Of a stretch of DNA of 64,000 nt, positions 42,467-51,664 are shown in pieces. The DNA is taken from NCBI GenBank assembly GCA_965214375.1, contig OZ243947.1:1116001-1180000 (forward strand), read 5' to 3'. This stretch comes from Endobugula sp965214375 (GTDB lineage: Bacteria > Pseudomonadota > Gammaproteobacteria > Pseudomonadales > Cellvibrionaceae). The notes below the pieces were generated by a model that did no database searches, was not told the DNA's origin, and saw nothing but the letters and a program-made list of their open reading frames with translations. Numbering within the stretch: the first letter of the stretch is position 1; each line of letters starts with the position of its first letter. The position numbers were made by a program, and so were the translations under genes.

Positions 42467-42560
42467 CTGAACAGTGCCCTTCAAGACCGTCGGAGGCAGG
42501 GATGCCGACGCCGAGCTTACAAGGACGTACTTGCAGCGTGTCTTGAAGGGCACTGTTCAG
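42467..42560. repeat. Inverted-repeat element 2 (perfect 21-base arms)
   Basis: Arms at 42467-42487 and 42540-42560 are perfect reverse complements. The interior holds a second small hairpin (CGTCGGAGGC... GCCGACG) and the segment GAGCTTACAAGGACGTAC, whose complement parallels element 1. The two elements share interior sequence but have unrelated outer arms, as if a conserved core sits in different stems. Confidence 0.7.
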
Positions 42561-42602
42561 TTAAGATTGCTATCACTGTTACAAATACACAACAAGTTAA
42601 TT

Positions 42603-42654
42603 AAAAACAAAAAAGCGAGGCTTGTTGTTTACATCAATAACAAGTCTCGCTTTT
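42603..42654 (-). terminator. Rho-independent terminator after aceF
   Basis: Read on the minus strand, a 16-base stem (AAAAGCGAGACTTGTT paired with AACAAGCCTCGCTTTT, one mismatch) is followed by TTTTTTGTTTTT. It lies about 50 bases after the aceF stop. Confidence 0.85.
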
Positions 42655-42702
42655 CAGTATAGTCGTTGATTTTGGCGCGTATTCTACAGGCTCAAAATTA
42701 AC

Positions 42703-44316
42703 TTACAATAGTAATCTACGTACGTCAGCAATAACACTATTTAAATACGTAAAGAAGCGTCCCGCATCGCCTCCGTTAATAGCTCGGTGATCATACGACA
42801 AGCACAAAGGCAGCATATTGCGTGGGACAAACTCACTACCGTTCCATTTGGGTTTTATTTCAGCTTTAGACACACCTAGAATTGCTACTTCAGGTGCGTT
42901 CACAATAGGCGTAAAGCACTGACCACCCATAGCACCTAAACTGGAGATAGTAAAACAACCACCTTGCATATCTTTAGGCCCCAGTTTACCTTCACGTGCA
43001 TTACCAATAATCTCCATAAACTCGGCCGCCAGTTCCCACAAGCCCTTCTTATCCACATCACGAATCACAGGAACCACCAACCCAATGGGTGAATCAACCG
43101 CAACACCAATGTTCACATATTTCTTCTGCACAATATGTTCACCATCATGATGCATAGAGACATTAAAGCTGGGCTCAGCCACTAGTGCCGCTGCACACGC
43201 TTTTAGCAAGAAAGGTAATGGCGTGAGTTTTACGCCGCGCTTTTCGGCTTCTGCTTTTAAGCCTTTACGGAATTCTTCCAAATCAGTAATGTCGGCATCG
43301 TCAAATTGTGTGACGTGAGGAATATTCAACCAGTTACGTGACATATTCGCTGCTGTGAGCTTTTTGATTTTACTCATTGGCAACATGTCGATTTCACCAA
43401 ATTGAGAAAAATCAACGGGCGGTACGGCTGGAATACCGGTACCACTTGCAACATCACTCGCTGGCGCAGGTTTTTGCCCGGTCATAACATCCTTAACATA
43501 AGACTTAATATCGTCTTTAGTAATGCGACCACGATCACCCGAACCTGACACTTGCGTTAGCTCAACCGCCATTTCACGGGCAAATTTGCGCACTGCAGGC
43601 CCTGCATACACATCTTTAGATTGACTGGCAGCAACAACAGCCTCACTGGGTTTTGATGCTGCCGAGGTTGGCGCTGCTTTTGCCGGAGCAGGGGCCTCCG
43701 GTTTCGGAGCTGACGCCGCTGATTGAGACTGTGGTGCAGCCTGTGGCGCTGGCGCAGCTTCAGAGCCTGCCACTTGTAACACCAGAATATCTCCACCTTC
43801 TTCAGTGGTATCACCCTGTTTGATAATAATATTACCCACAATACCCGCTTGTGGTGCTGGCACTTCCATAGAGGCTTTGTCTGTTTCCAGAACAATCAAA
43901 GAATCTCCTTCATCCACTTGGTCACCGGAAGCGACACAAATTTCAATCACTTCAGCGCCCTCGGCACCGTCGGGAACATTCACTGTGATTTCACTACTGG
44001 TCGTGGCGGACTCAGCCACAGGTGCAGTCTCTTTGGTTGCCACCGTGTCTGGTGCGGCATCCTCGGCAGCACCCTCACCTGCAACATCCACCTCAATCAG
44101 CGCGTCACCTTCGGACACTTTATCACCCACACTGATTTTTAAATCGGTAACACTGCCCGCTACCGGACAGGGAATATCCATTGATGCTTTATCCGTTTCC
44201 AGAACAACAATCGCTTGCTCTTCTTCAACACTGTCACCGACAGCAACAGAAATTTCGATCACATCAACGCCTTCAGCGCCACCAATATCAGGGACAGAAA
44301 CAATTTGTTTAGCCAC
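42703..44316 (-). CDS. aceF: AceF, pyruvate dehydrogenase E2 (dihydrolipoyl acetyltransferase)
   Basis: 537 aa. Two N-terminal lipoyl domains carry ETDKASMD (residues ~40-47) and ETDKASME (~145-152), followed by an Ala/Pro-rich linker. The E3-binding segment is YAGPAVRKFAREMAVEL with GDRGRITKDDI, and the catalytic domain ends in LSYDHRAINGGDAGRF with the active His. It transfers acetyl groups from E1 to CoA. It follows aceE by 18 bases. There is no lpd gene adjacent, so E3 must be encoded elsewhere. Confidence 0.95.
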   Translation of the reverse strand: MAKQIVSVPDIGGAEGVDVIEISVAVGDSVEEEQAIVVLETDKASMDIPCPVAGSVTDLKISVGDKVSEGDALIEVDVAGEGAAEDAAPDTVATKETAPVAESATTSSEITVNVPDGAEGAEVIEICVASGDQVDEGDSLIVLETDKASMEVPAPQAGIVGNIIIKQGDTTEEGGDILVLQVAGSEAAPAPQAAPQSQSAASAPKPEAPAPAKAAPTSAASKPSEAVVAASQSKDVYAGPAVRKFAREMAVELTQVSGSGDRGRITKDDIKSYVKDVMTGQKPAPASDVASGTGIPAVPPVDFSQFGEIDMLPMSKIKKLTAANMSRNWLNIPHVTQFDDADITDLEEFRKGLKAEAEKRGVKLTPLPFLLKACAAALVAEPSFNVSMHHDGEHIVQKKYVNIGVAVDSPIGLVVPVIRDVDKKGLWELAAEFMEIIGNAREGKLGPKDMQGGCFTISSLGAMGGQCFTPIVNAPEVAILGVSKAEIKPKWNGSEFVPRNMLPLCLSYDHRAINGGDAGRFFTYLNSVIADVRRLLL

Positions 44317-44334
44317 TGTGATTCTCCTAGTTCG

Positions 44335-46980
44335 TTATACGCTCATGGGGTTAACTTGGTCAGCATTCAGACCGAAGTCTTTAATCGCTTTACTAACAAC
44401 ACTGGCTTTAATCGCACCATCATCCGCTAATGCTTTCAATGCGGCAATAACGACATAGTAACGATTAACTTCAAAGAAACGACGCAACTGCTCACGGCTA
44501 TCACTGCGGCCAAAACCATCTGTACCTAAAGTAGTAAATGAGCCTGGAATAAAATCACGCAATTGCTCGGTATACATTTTCATATAATCCGTTGCTGCAA
44601 TCACTGGGCCCGCTGCGTTTGCAAGCTGCTGAGTAATATAAGGCACTTTTGGCTCAGCTTCAGGATGCATCATATTGTAACGATTCACCTCTTGTCCGTC
44701 GCGTGCGAGTTCGTTCACACTGGTCACACTCCAAACGTCAGCTTCTACGTTATAGTCATTACGCAAAATATCTGCTGCGGCTTCAACTTCGCGCAAGATA
44801 GTACCCGCACCCATTAATTGTACGCGATTCTTTTTCTTGCTCTTGCCTTTTTGTAACTGATAAATACCTTTAATAATACCCTCTTCCACACCTTCTGGCA
44901 TTTCGGGGTGTTGGTAGTTCTCATTCATGGTAGTAATGTAGTAGAAGCAGTTTTCTTTATCCGCATACATGCGCTTCATACCATCCTGAATCACGACGGC
45001 CAGTTCGTAGTTATACGTGGGATCATAGGTTTTACAGTTAGGGATGGTATTCGCCATAATATGACTGTGACCATCTTCATGCTGTAAACCTTCACCGTTT
45101 AATGTTGTGCGCCCTGCGGTGGCGCCGATCAGAAAACCACGCGCTTGACTATCACCCGCTAACCACGCCAAGTCACCAATACGCTGGAAACCAAACATGG
45201 AGTAATAAATATAAAACGGCACCATGGAAATGCTATTGGAACTGTAAGACGTGGCGGCAGCAATCCATGATGACATCGCACCTGCCTCGTTAATACCTTC
45301 TTCAAGAATCTGGCCTTTTTCGTCTTCTTTATAACACATGATTTGATCAGAATCATGTGGCGTATATTTTTGGCCTGCGGCAGCATAAATACCGACCTGG
45401 CGGAACATGCCTTCCATACCAAAAGTACGCGCTTCATCCGGTACGATCGGTACCACACGGCTGCCCATTTTTTTGTCTTTAACTAAGGTCGATAAAATAC
45501 GCACAAACGCCATGGTCGTTGAAATTTGACGATCACCTGTGCCGGTTAATTGAGATTTAAGGGCATCCAACTCAGGCGTCTCCAATGTTTCAACTTCACT
45601 GCGGCGTGCAGGTAAATAACCACCCAACTTTTTACGCTGTTCATGCAGATAGACCATTTCAGGACTGTCATCTGCCGGACGGTAATAAGGCAGGTCTTTG
45701 AGTTGTTCGTCAGTAAACGGCAGTTCAAAACGATCGCGGAATTGCTTCAGGCTATCGATATCCAACTTCTTCACTGAGTGGGTTTCATTAATGGCTTCAC
45801 CCGCATCACCCATACCATAACCTTTCACCGTCTGAGCCAAAATAACGGTAGGTTGTCCTTTATGTGCGGTTGCCTGTGCATACGCCGCATAAACCTTCTC
45901 GGCCGAATTACCACCACGGGTTAACTGATAAATTTCCTGATCGGTCATATCACTCACCAGCTCCAACAACTCAGGATATTTACCAAAGAAATGCTCACGA
46001 GTATAAGCACCACCGTGGGCTTTACATGCTTGCAACTCACCGTCGACCACTTCATTCATACGCTTAACCAACAAGCCGGAGGTATCTTTCTCCAACAAGC
46101 GATCCCAACTGGCTCCCCAAAGCACTTTAATGACATTCCAGCCCGCACCGCGGAACACCCCTTCCAACGCTTGTACGATTTTGCCGTTACCACGTACGGG
46201 GCCGTCCAGACGTTGCAAATTACAATTAATCACAAAAATGAGATTATCGAGGTTTTCACGAGAAGCCAACGAAATAGCACCCAACGTTTCTGGTTCATCA
46301 CACTCACCATCCCCCACAAATGCCCAGACCTTACGGTCAGAGTGATTTTCGAGAATACCTCGCTGACTCAAATAATGCAGGAAGCGTGCTTGATAAATAG
46401 ACGTGATGGGACCTAAGCCCATAGATACGGTTGGGAACTGCCAGTAATCCGGCATTAACCAAGGGTGAGGATAAGAAGAAAGTCCTTTACCATCGACTTC
46501 GCGACGGAAATTATCCATTTGCTCATCCGTTAGACGCCCTTCCAAATAAGAACGCGCATACATACCCGGGGAACTATGTCCCTGATAATACACCAGATCA
46601 CCCAAGCGACCATTGCCATCGGCATGGAAAAAGTATTCAAACCCAGTTTCGTACAATACTGCTGCCGATTGATAAGAGGCAATATGCCCTCCCAAACCAT
46701 CATCATTAATGTTGGCTTTCATCACCATCGCCATGGCATTCCAACGAATCAAAGAACGAATACGGCGATCTAATTCAACATCACCCGGCGCCTTGGTTTC
46801 GTTATCTTTTGCAATGGTATTAATGTATGCGGTTCTAACCGATGAAGGGACTTCAACCCCCTCTGTATCGGCATGCTCGCTCAGAATATTCAGAATCTCG
46901 GCGGCACGCTCTTTGCCGGCATGTTTGACCAGGGAGGACAGTGCGTCCAGCCACTCTTGTGTTTCTAAATCGTATTGCAT
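44335..46980 (-). CDS. aceE: AceE, pyruvate dehydrogenase E1 (homodimeric type)
   Basis: 881 aa, close to the E. coli protein. The thiamine-diphosphate motif is WAFVGDGECDEPETLG followed by LIFVINCNLQRLDGPVRGNG. Also present are HSSPGMYARSYLEGRLT, and the C-terminal domain GADIW-like region ADVWSVTSVNEL. It decarboxylates pyruvate and acetylates the lipoyl groups of AceF. Intact first gene of an aceE-aceF operon with a sigma70-type promoter and an FNR-like box upstream; no pdhR gene adjoins it. Confidence 0.96.
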   Translation of the reverse strand: MQYDLETQEWLDALSSLVKHAGKERAAEILNILSEHADTEGVEVPSSVRTAYINTIAKDNETKAPGDVELDRRIRSLIRWNAMAMVMKANINDDGLGGHIASYQSAAVLYETGFEYFFHADGNGRLGDLVYYQGHSSPGMYARSYLEGRLTDEQMDNFRREVDGKGLSSYPHPWLMPDYWQFPTVSMGLGPITSIYQARFLHYLSQRGILENHSDRKVWAFVGDGECDEPETLGAISLASRENLDNLIFVINCNLQRLDGPVRGNGKIVQALEGVFRGAGWNVIKVLWGASWDRLLEKDTSGLLVKRMNEVVDGELQACKAHGGAYTREHFFGKYPELLELVSDMTDQEIYQLTRGGNSAEKVYAAYAQATAHKGQPTVILAQTVKGYGMGDAGEAINETHSVKKLDIDSLKQFRDRFELPFTDEQLKDLPYYRPADDSPEMVYLHEQRKKLGGYLPARRSEVETLETPELDALKSQLTGTGDRQISTTMAFVRILSTLVKDKKMGSRVVPIVPDEARTFGMEGMFRQVGIYAAAGQKYTPHDSDQIMCYKEDEKGQILEEGINEAGAMSSWIAAATSYSSNSISMVPFYIYYSMFGFQRIGDLAWLAGDSQARGFLIGATAGRTTLNGEGLQHEDGHSHIMANTIPNCKTYDPTYNYELAVVIQDGMKRMYADKENCFYYITTMNENYQHPEMPEGVEEGIIKGIYQLQKGKSKKKNRVQLMGAGTILREVEAAADILRNDYNVEADVWSVTSVNELARDGQEVNRYNMMHPEAEPKVPYITQQLANAAGPVIAATDYMKMYTEQLRDFIPGSFTTLGTDGFGRSDSREQLRRFFEVNRYYVVIAALKALADDGAIKASVVSKAIKDFGLNADQVNPMSV

Positions 46981-47115
46981 TTTTTCTCCTCAGCCTAACC
47001 ATATTGTGGTCAGACTCTGTATTAGCATTTTTTAAGGAATTCTTCTCTTTATCCGTCTATCTATCTGTAGCTATATGATGATTTAAGGGACATTGTTATA
47101 CCGATATTTGTAGTA

Positions 47116-47144
47116 TTATTACATAAAAATAACGCTTTTGTCTA
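47116..47144 (-). promoter_or_regulatory. Sigma70-type promoter of aceE
   Basis: On the minus strand TAGACA (47139-47144) and TAATAA (47116-47121) are 17 bases apart, a good vegetative promoter. Transcription would start near 47109, leaving about 130 bases of leader before aceE. Confidence 0.55.
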
Positions 47145-47192
47145 ATCTGGGAGTCTTTACGGCCTTAAACAGCCATTAAAAATACTCAAAAA

Positions 47193-47206
47193 TTGATCTA
47201 AATCAA
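47193..47206. promoter_or_regulatory. FNR/Anr-type site upstream of aceE
   Basis: TTGATCTAAATCAA is a perfect match to TTGAT-N4-ATCAA, the FNR-family palindrome. Its centre is about 90 bases upstream of the inferred aceE start point, a spacing used by class I activators. The 367-base gap between the ptrA stop and aceE holds nothing else that I can identify. Confidence 0.65.
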
Positions 47207-47347
47207 AGTGATAGCAAGCCACAACCCCATCAATGTAAAAAAACTACAAAAATGCACTGCAACATACAAAATATAGAATGCTAACTATCGAGTTTAGTAT
47301 AGAAGGCTCTATAAATTATGCCTCCCCAAAACGGACAACGATGTTAT

Positions 47348-50203
47348 TTAAGGGTAAATATAATATTTGGGCTCGTCTGGTGCAGCTGAGACATCTTCTA
47401 GACTGTTCGCTGCAGTAAACCACACCCGTTGAGTATCATCCAATAATACACGCTGATAGTATCTGCGCAGATCGTCCGCTGAAACCTGATTAATCGCCTC
47501 CACAAGGCGTTGACGATAGGTAAAGCTGGTATCACCTCTGAGAAGAAGATCTTGCCAATAACGCCCTGCTTTTGCCGACACACTTTGGGGTCTCTCTAGT
47601 ATTCTTGCTTCAGCGGATTGTTTGTACGTCGATAAGTCATCAGTAATTAACGCCGCAGACTGGTCAATAAACGTGGTCATTGCGTCTTGAATGCCCTCGA
47701 TCGAGGTTTGAGGTGATTGCACAACAAACGCAGAGCCCGGCACATTTTTAAAGGTGATACTGGTCATAAAGACGATATAGCCTAATTGTTGTTCCGTACG
47801 CAGTTGATTGTAAAATGGGGCCGCAAATATCTGACGCAATAAAATCATTTTCGCCTGATCTTCAATCGTATCGGATAAGCCTTGAACATACAGCGCCACC
47901 GCTTTATCACCGTGATCAACATACATACTGTTAAATAACGCCTGCCCATCTGTGAGCTTGAGCACTCGAGATTGAGGCAACGGCTGAGAACCCGGTTTAA
48001 CCAGCGATTGTACCTGAGCAGCCCATCGATCAATCACGGGTTTATCGATATTGCCATAGAACAATGCTTCCAGTTTTAAGCCTTGTAACCATTGCGCTGA
48101 AAACACTTGAATATCTTCAAAGGTGACTTGTTCCAACATGTCCGCTATTTGCTGGTCAGACCAAAACGGGCTAAATAGCTCCAGAGAGAATTGCTTAAAT
48201 AACTGACGATAGGGTGTTTGCTGTTTACTGTTACGCAAACCGCGTATTAACTCTTGCTTGATACTGTCAAAACGCTCTCTTTGGATGCGTGGTGCTTGTA
48301 GTTCATTCACTAACATCTCCACAAGCACATCCATCTTGTCACTGTAGCCACTGAGATTGGCGTCAAATCCGCGGCTATGTGGCGACATTGAATACGATAA
48401 ACCCGCTATCTGTGCAGGGTAGCTCTTTTCATTTAAACGGTCACGCACTAGCGCAATTAATAATTCATTCAGCGCAGATCCCCGTAACGAACTGGCAACA
48501 AGGGGTAGCTTTAAACGCAAATGGATACTCGCCTTTGGCACCTGAAAACCAATATCTTGCCTGACCAATATCTCTGCATTCTTATTATTCAATCTAACAG
48601 GTTCTGCAAACGTATCATCTTGGTTAACCAAGCTGCTGTCTTCTGGAACAAAAATGTTTGTCTGCGGTAAGGCATATTGCTGCTTTAATTCATCATCAAG
48701 ACTGACTAACTCGGAAGAAACCGACGTTACCGAATAAGGGGTCTGATAATTTTTTGTCACTTTATCCGTTTCTGCTCCTAAATACTCCAGCTCAAGATAG
48801 AGATTATCCGGTGTCATTTTTTCCAGAAAAGAGTGTATTAAATCCGCATCAAACCGTTGATATAAATAGCCGGCACTGATGACTTGAGCCGGGGGATAGC
48901 GGTGCAAATGATCTGCCAAATCACTGACCGTCCTAATGGGTCTACTCTGATCTTTAAATTTAAAGACAAACTCGGCTAGACGACTCTCTTCATCATAGCG
49001 CCATTGTTCAACACCTTCAGAGCGAATAGTATCAATCGCATGAAAAACCAGCGCTTTCACCTTTTCATAGGATTGTAATCCTGCCTCTGTCAAACCAATC
49101 ACAATGTAAAAAGCTGAATTCTCTGCGCCACTCTCGTTACCGCCTGCCGACAGTGTTTCAGCCCACCCCTGTGCTTTTAATAACGATAACAGACTACCCT
49201 GCCCTTCATGCCCTAGTAGAAAACTCAAATAGGCTAAAGGCTTTTCCGCATAATATGATTTTACCGAGGGCAGAGGAAACACCAACGTCATCTGGCGTAA
49301 GTCTTTTACTGGCTCTATCCGCACGTCTACGGGTAGGGTTCCAGGACGAAATAATGGGATATACGCCGTTTCTTGCGGTACGTTCCTTTGGGGAATGAGA
49401 GAGAATCGTTGCTCGACCATCTCTTGTAGCTCATCAATGCTTTCTTTACCGAGAACAACCAATGTCATTTGATCCGCTGAATAATGCTGCTCATAAAATG
49501 ACAACAAATCATCACGTACACGCTCACCTTCTCGGTCTCCTAACGTTGTCAAACTACCAACACTAAATTTAGCGTAAGGATGATCAGGGTTCATGACCTG
49601 CCGATACACATCATATACGCGACGAGAATCATCTTTAATTTTTAACTGGTACTCAGACTGTACAACCTCACGTTCACGCTCAACATACTGCTCATTAAAT
49701 AAAGGGGCGGTGAAAAACTGTACGAAGCGATCCAGTGCTTCTTCGAATTTATCATTTTTGATATCAAAGAAATAATTAGTGTGCTCTGCACTGGTATAGG
49801 CATTATGGTCACCACCGTTTTCACTAATAAAAGACTGGTACTCAGAAGCATCGGGATATTTTTCTGTTCCTAAAAACAGCATATGCTCGAGAAAATGTGC
49901 CAAACCTTCTCGATCTTTGGGATCGTCAGAGCTGCCCACATGCACATCTAAAGAAGCGGCTGATTTATCCGTATCCGGATCTGAAATTAGCAGCACGCGT
50001 AGCTGATTGGGCAATGTTAAGTAATGATAAACACGGTCGTCAGTCAACGGTTTTTCGATAACAACACTACCACCGGTCGTTATTTGCTCAGATTCTATCG
50101 AAGACTCTTGTGGAGATACTTTCTGTGAGCTTAACCAAAAAGCTAACGCCAACAAAACCACTAAAAAACCAACAGACAGCAAACCCTTGCGAGTGTTTAT
50201 CAT
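47348..50203 (-). CDS. ptrA: Pitrilysin-type (insulinase family, M16A) protease
   Basis: 951 aa. An N-terminal hydrophobic segment (LLSVGFLVVLLALAFWL) serves as anchor or signal. The inverted zinc motif HFLEHMLF (residues ~104-111) with the third ligand Glu ~76 residues later (EREVVQSEY) is complete. Four M16 domains of the full-length pitrilysin type follow. It degrades peptides in the periplasm. Downstream of perM on the same strand by 30 bases. Confidence 0.9.
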   Translation of the reverse strand: MINTRKGLLSVGFLVVLLALAFWLSSQKVSPQESSIESEQITTGGSVVIEKPLTDDRVYHYLTLPNQLRVLLISDPDTDKSAASLDVHVGSSDDPKDREGLAHFLEHMLFLGTEKYPDASEYQSFISENGGDHNAYTSAEHTNYFFDIKNDKFEEALDRFVQFFTAPLFNEQYVEREREVVQSEYQLKIKDDSRRVYDVYRQVMNPDHPYAKFSVGSLTTLGDREGERVRDDLLSFYEQHYSADQMTLVVLGKESIDELQEMVEQRFSLIPQRNVPQETAYIPLFRPGTLPVDVRIEPVKDLRQMTLVFPLPSVKSYYAEKPLAYLSFLLGHEGQGSLLSLLKAQGWAETLSAGGNESGAENSAFYIVIGLTEAGLQSYEKVKALVFHAIDTIRSEGVEQWRYDEESRLAEFVFKFKDQSRPIRTVSDLADHLHRYPPAQVISAGYLYQRFDADLIHSFLEKMTPDNLYLELEYLGAETDKVTKNYQTPYSVTSVSSELVSLDDELKQQYALPQTNIFVPEDSSLVNQDDTFAEPVRLNNKNAEILVRQDIGFQVPKASIHLRLKLPLVASSLRGSALNELLIALVRDRLNEKSYPAQIAGLSYSMSPHSRGFDANLSGYSDKMDVLVEMLVNELQAPRIQRERFDSIKQELIRGLRNSKQQTPYRQLFKQFSLELFSPFWSDQQIADMLEQVTFEDIQVFSAQWLQGLKLEALFYGNIDKPVIDRWAAQVQSLVKPGSQPLPQSRVLKLTDGQALFNSMYVDHGDKAVALYVQGLSDTIEDQAKMILLRQIFAAPFYNQLRTEQQLGYIVFMTSITFKNVPGSAFVVQSPQTSIEGIQDAMTTFIDQSAALITDDLSTYKQSAEARILERPQSVSAKAGRYWQDLLLRGDTSFTYRQRLVEAINQVSADDLRRYYQRVLLDDTQRVWFTAANSLEDVSAAPDEPKYYIYP

Positions 50204-50233
50204 AATACTTCTCTCTAAAAAACGAACGAAACG

Positions 50234-51337
50234 TTAAACTTCAATCTCATGGCCTTCCAATGCAAACCCTGGGTTATTCATAATGGTTTGTGGCGGCGAC
50301 GGCCACGCATTAATGATGGCTTTCACCAAAGTTGCCAGTGGAATCGCAAAAAACACACCCCAGAAACCCCACAACCCACCAAAAACCAAAACGGCAAGAA
50401 TAATGGCAACCGGATGTAACTTGACCGCCTCTGAGAACAATAACGGGACCAATACATTACCATCCAACCCCTGAATAACGAGATAGACAATCGTCAGGTA
50501 AAGAAGTTCGTAACCCCAGCCCCACTGAAAGAAGCCAATCAGCAATACCGGAATGGTCACAACAACAGCACCAATATAAGGAATCACTACCGATAGACCA
50601 ACCGCCAGCCCTAATAAAATAGCGTAATCCAAACCAAGAATACTGAATGCGATGTAGGAAGCAACACCCACCACAACAATTTCAATCACTTTGCCACGGA
50701 CATAATTGGCAATTTGCAGGTTCATTTCAGCAAATATTTTATTCATGACCGGCCTTTCCTTCGGTAAGGTAGAGCCCACCCACTGCAGCATTTCCTCACT
50801 ATCTTTCAAAAAGAAAAAGACCAACAACGGGACCAAGATCATATAGAGCAACGCCGTTAATACAACCGGGAGATTGGAAACAGAAAAAGACACCACGAAT
50901 TGGCCAACCGACGCAAGTTTGACACTGGCCGAACGAATAATCTGTTCGACATCTTCAGCCGTAATAAAGGCAGGATACTGTTCCGGCAAATGTAATAGCA
51001 AATCTCTTCCCTGAGTAATCATACGCGGCAGTTCTCTGGATAACCTGACCACTTGATCCCAGATTTCAGGAATCAGAAAAACCATTGCCCCGACCATAAT
51101 GCTGATTAATAATACAATCGCGAGAGTCACCGCCAACCAATGAGTAAGACCCTTTTGTTTTAGCTGAACCACCATTCCCTGCATTAGAAAGGCAATGATA
51201 ACAGCAGCAATTACTGGCCCTAATACATCACCCAACACCCAGATGACAACAAAAGACAGGGCCAATAACACCACAACAAGCACCGCTTCTTCATTGTGGA
51301 AATAACGATCAACCCAACTACGAATAATGGATATCAT
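50234..51337 (-). CDS. perM: AI-2E/PerM-family membrane transporter
   Basis: 367 aa from ATG 51337, which follows the tusA stop closely; an earlier in-frame ATG at 51409 lies within tusA. About eight membrane helices, with the family segments PVIAAVIIAFLMQG, FFFLKDSEEML, VVIPYIGAVVVTIPV and PLATLVKAIINAWP. The family includes AI-2 exporters and ion antiporters; the substrate is unknown here. Probable operon tusA-perM-ptrA. Confidence 0.85.
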   Translation of the reverse strand: MISIIRSWVDRYFHNEEAVLVVVLLALSFVVIWVLGDVLGPVIAAVIIAFLMQGMVVQLKQKGLTHWLAVTLAIVLLISIMVGAMVFLIPEIWDQVVRLSRELPRMITQGRDLLLHLPEQYPAFITAEDVEQIIRSASVKLASVGQFVVSFSVSNLPVVLTALLYMILVPLLVFFFLKDSEEMLQWVGSTLPKERPVMNKIFAEMNLQIANYVRGKVIEIVVVGVASYIAFSILGLDYAILLGLAVGLSVVIPYIGAVVVTIPVLLIGFFQWGWGYELLYLTIVYLVIQGLDGNVLVPLLFSEAVKLHPVAIILAVLVFGGLWGFWGVFFAIPLATLVKAIINAWPSPPQTIMNNPGFALEGHEIEV

Positions 51338-51341
51338 AGTG

Positions 51342-51581
51342 CTAACCTTTTTCGATGATGTAGCTATAATGGTTGTCTTCTTCAGAAAATTCAACCATGG
51401 AATGTTCACTCAATGCGATAAAACTGTGGAAGTCTCTTACTGAACCACTATCTGTTGCCAACACTAATACACTCTCACCCGCCTTTAAGTGACTTAAGGC
51501 CTGTTTCATTTTTAGCAGCGGCAAAGGACAGGATAAACCTCTGGCATCAAGTTCTGTATGAACCTCAGATTCATTGGTCAT
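51342..51581 (-). CDS. tusA: TusA-family sulfur-carrier protein
   Basis: 79 aa from ATG 51581; the frame extends further upstream into the bepA start region, but the family begins here. The motif LDARGLSCPLPLLKMKQAL contains the active Cys of the CPxP motif. TusA-like proteins shuttle persulfide sulfur, for example to tRNA thiolation. The neighbouring perM/yeeE-type context does not settle which pathway. Intact. Confidence 0.85.
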   Translation of the reverse strand: MTNESEVHTELDARGLSCPLPLLKMKQALSHLKAGESVLVLATDSGSVRDFHSFIALSEHSMVEFSEEDNHYSYIIEKG

Positions 51582-51664
51582 TTTATGTTCGGAACCTATC
51601 TCTACAATTTTGTCTAACAGGCTGTTAGGATAACACAAGCAACCTCCAAACTGGTTATGACGGC

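Noticed and set aside
43557..43895. Open frames overlapping aceF and aceE on both strands
   Set aside because: They lie entirely inside strongly conserved pyruvate dehydrogenase genes and have low-complexity composition.
47095..47115. PdhR-type operator upstream of aceE
   Set aside because: Only a weak partial match to ATTGGT-N3-ACCAAT, with wrong spacing, is present; there is no adjacent pdhR.
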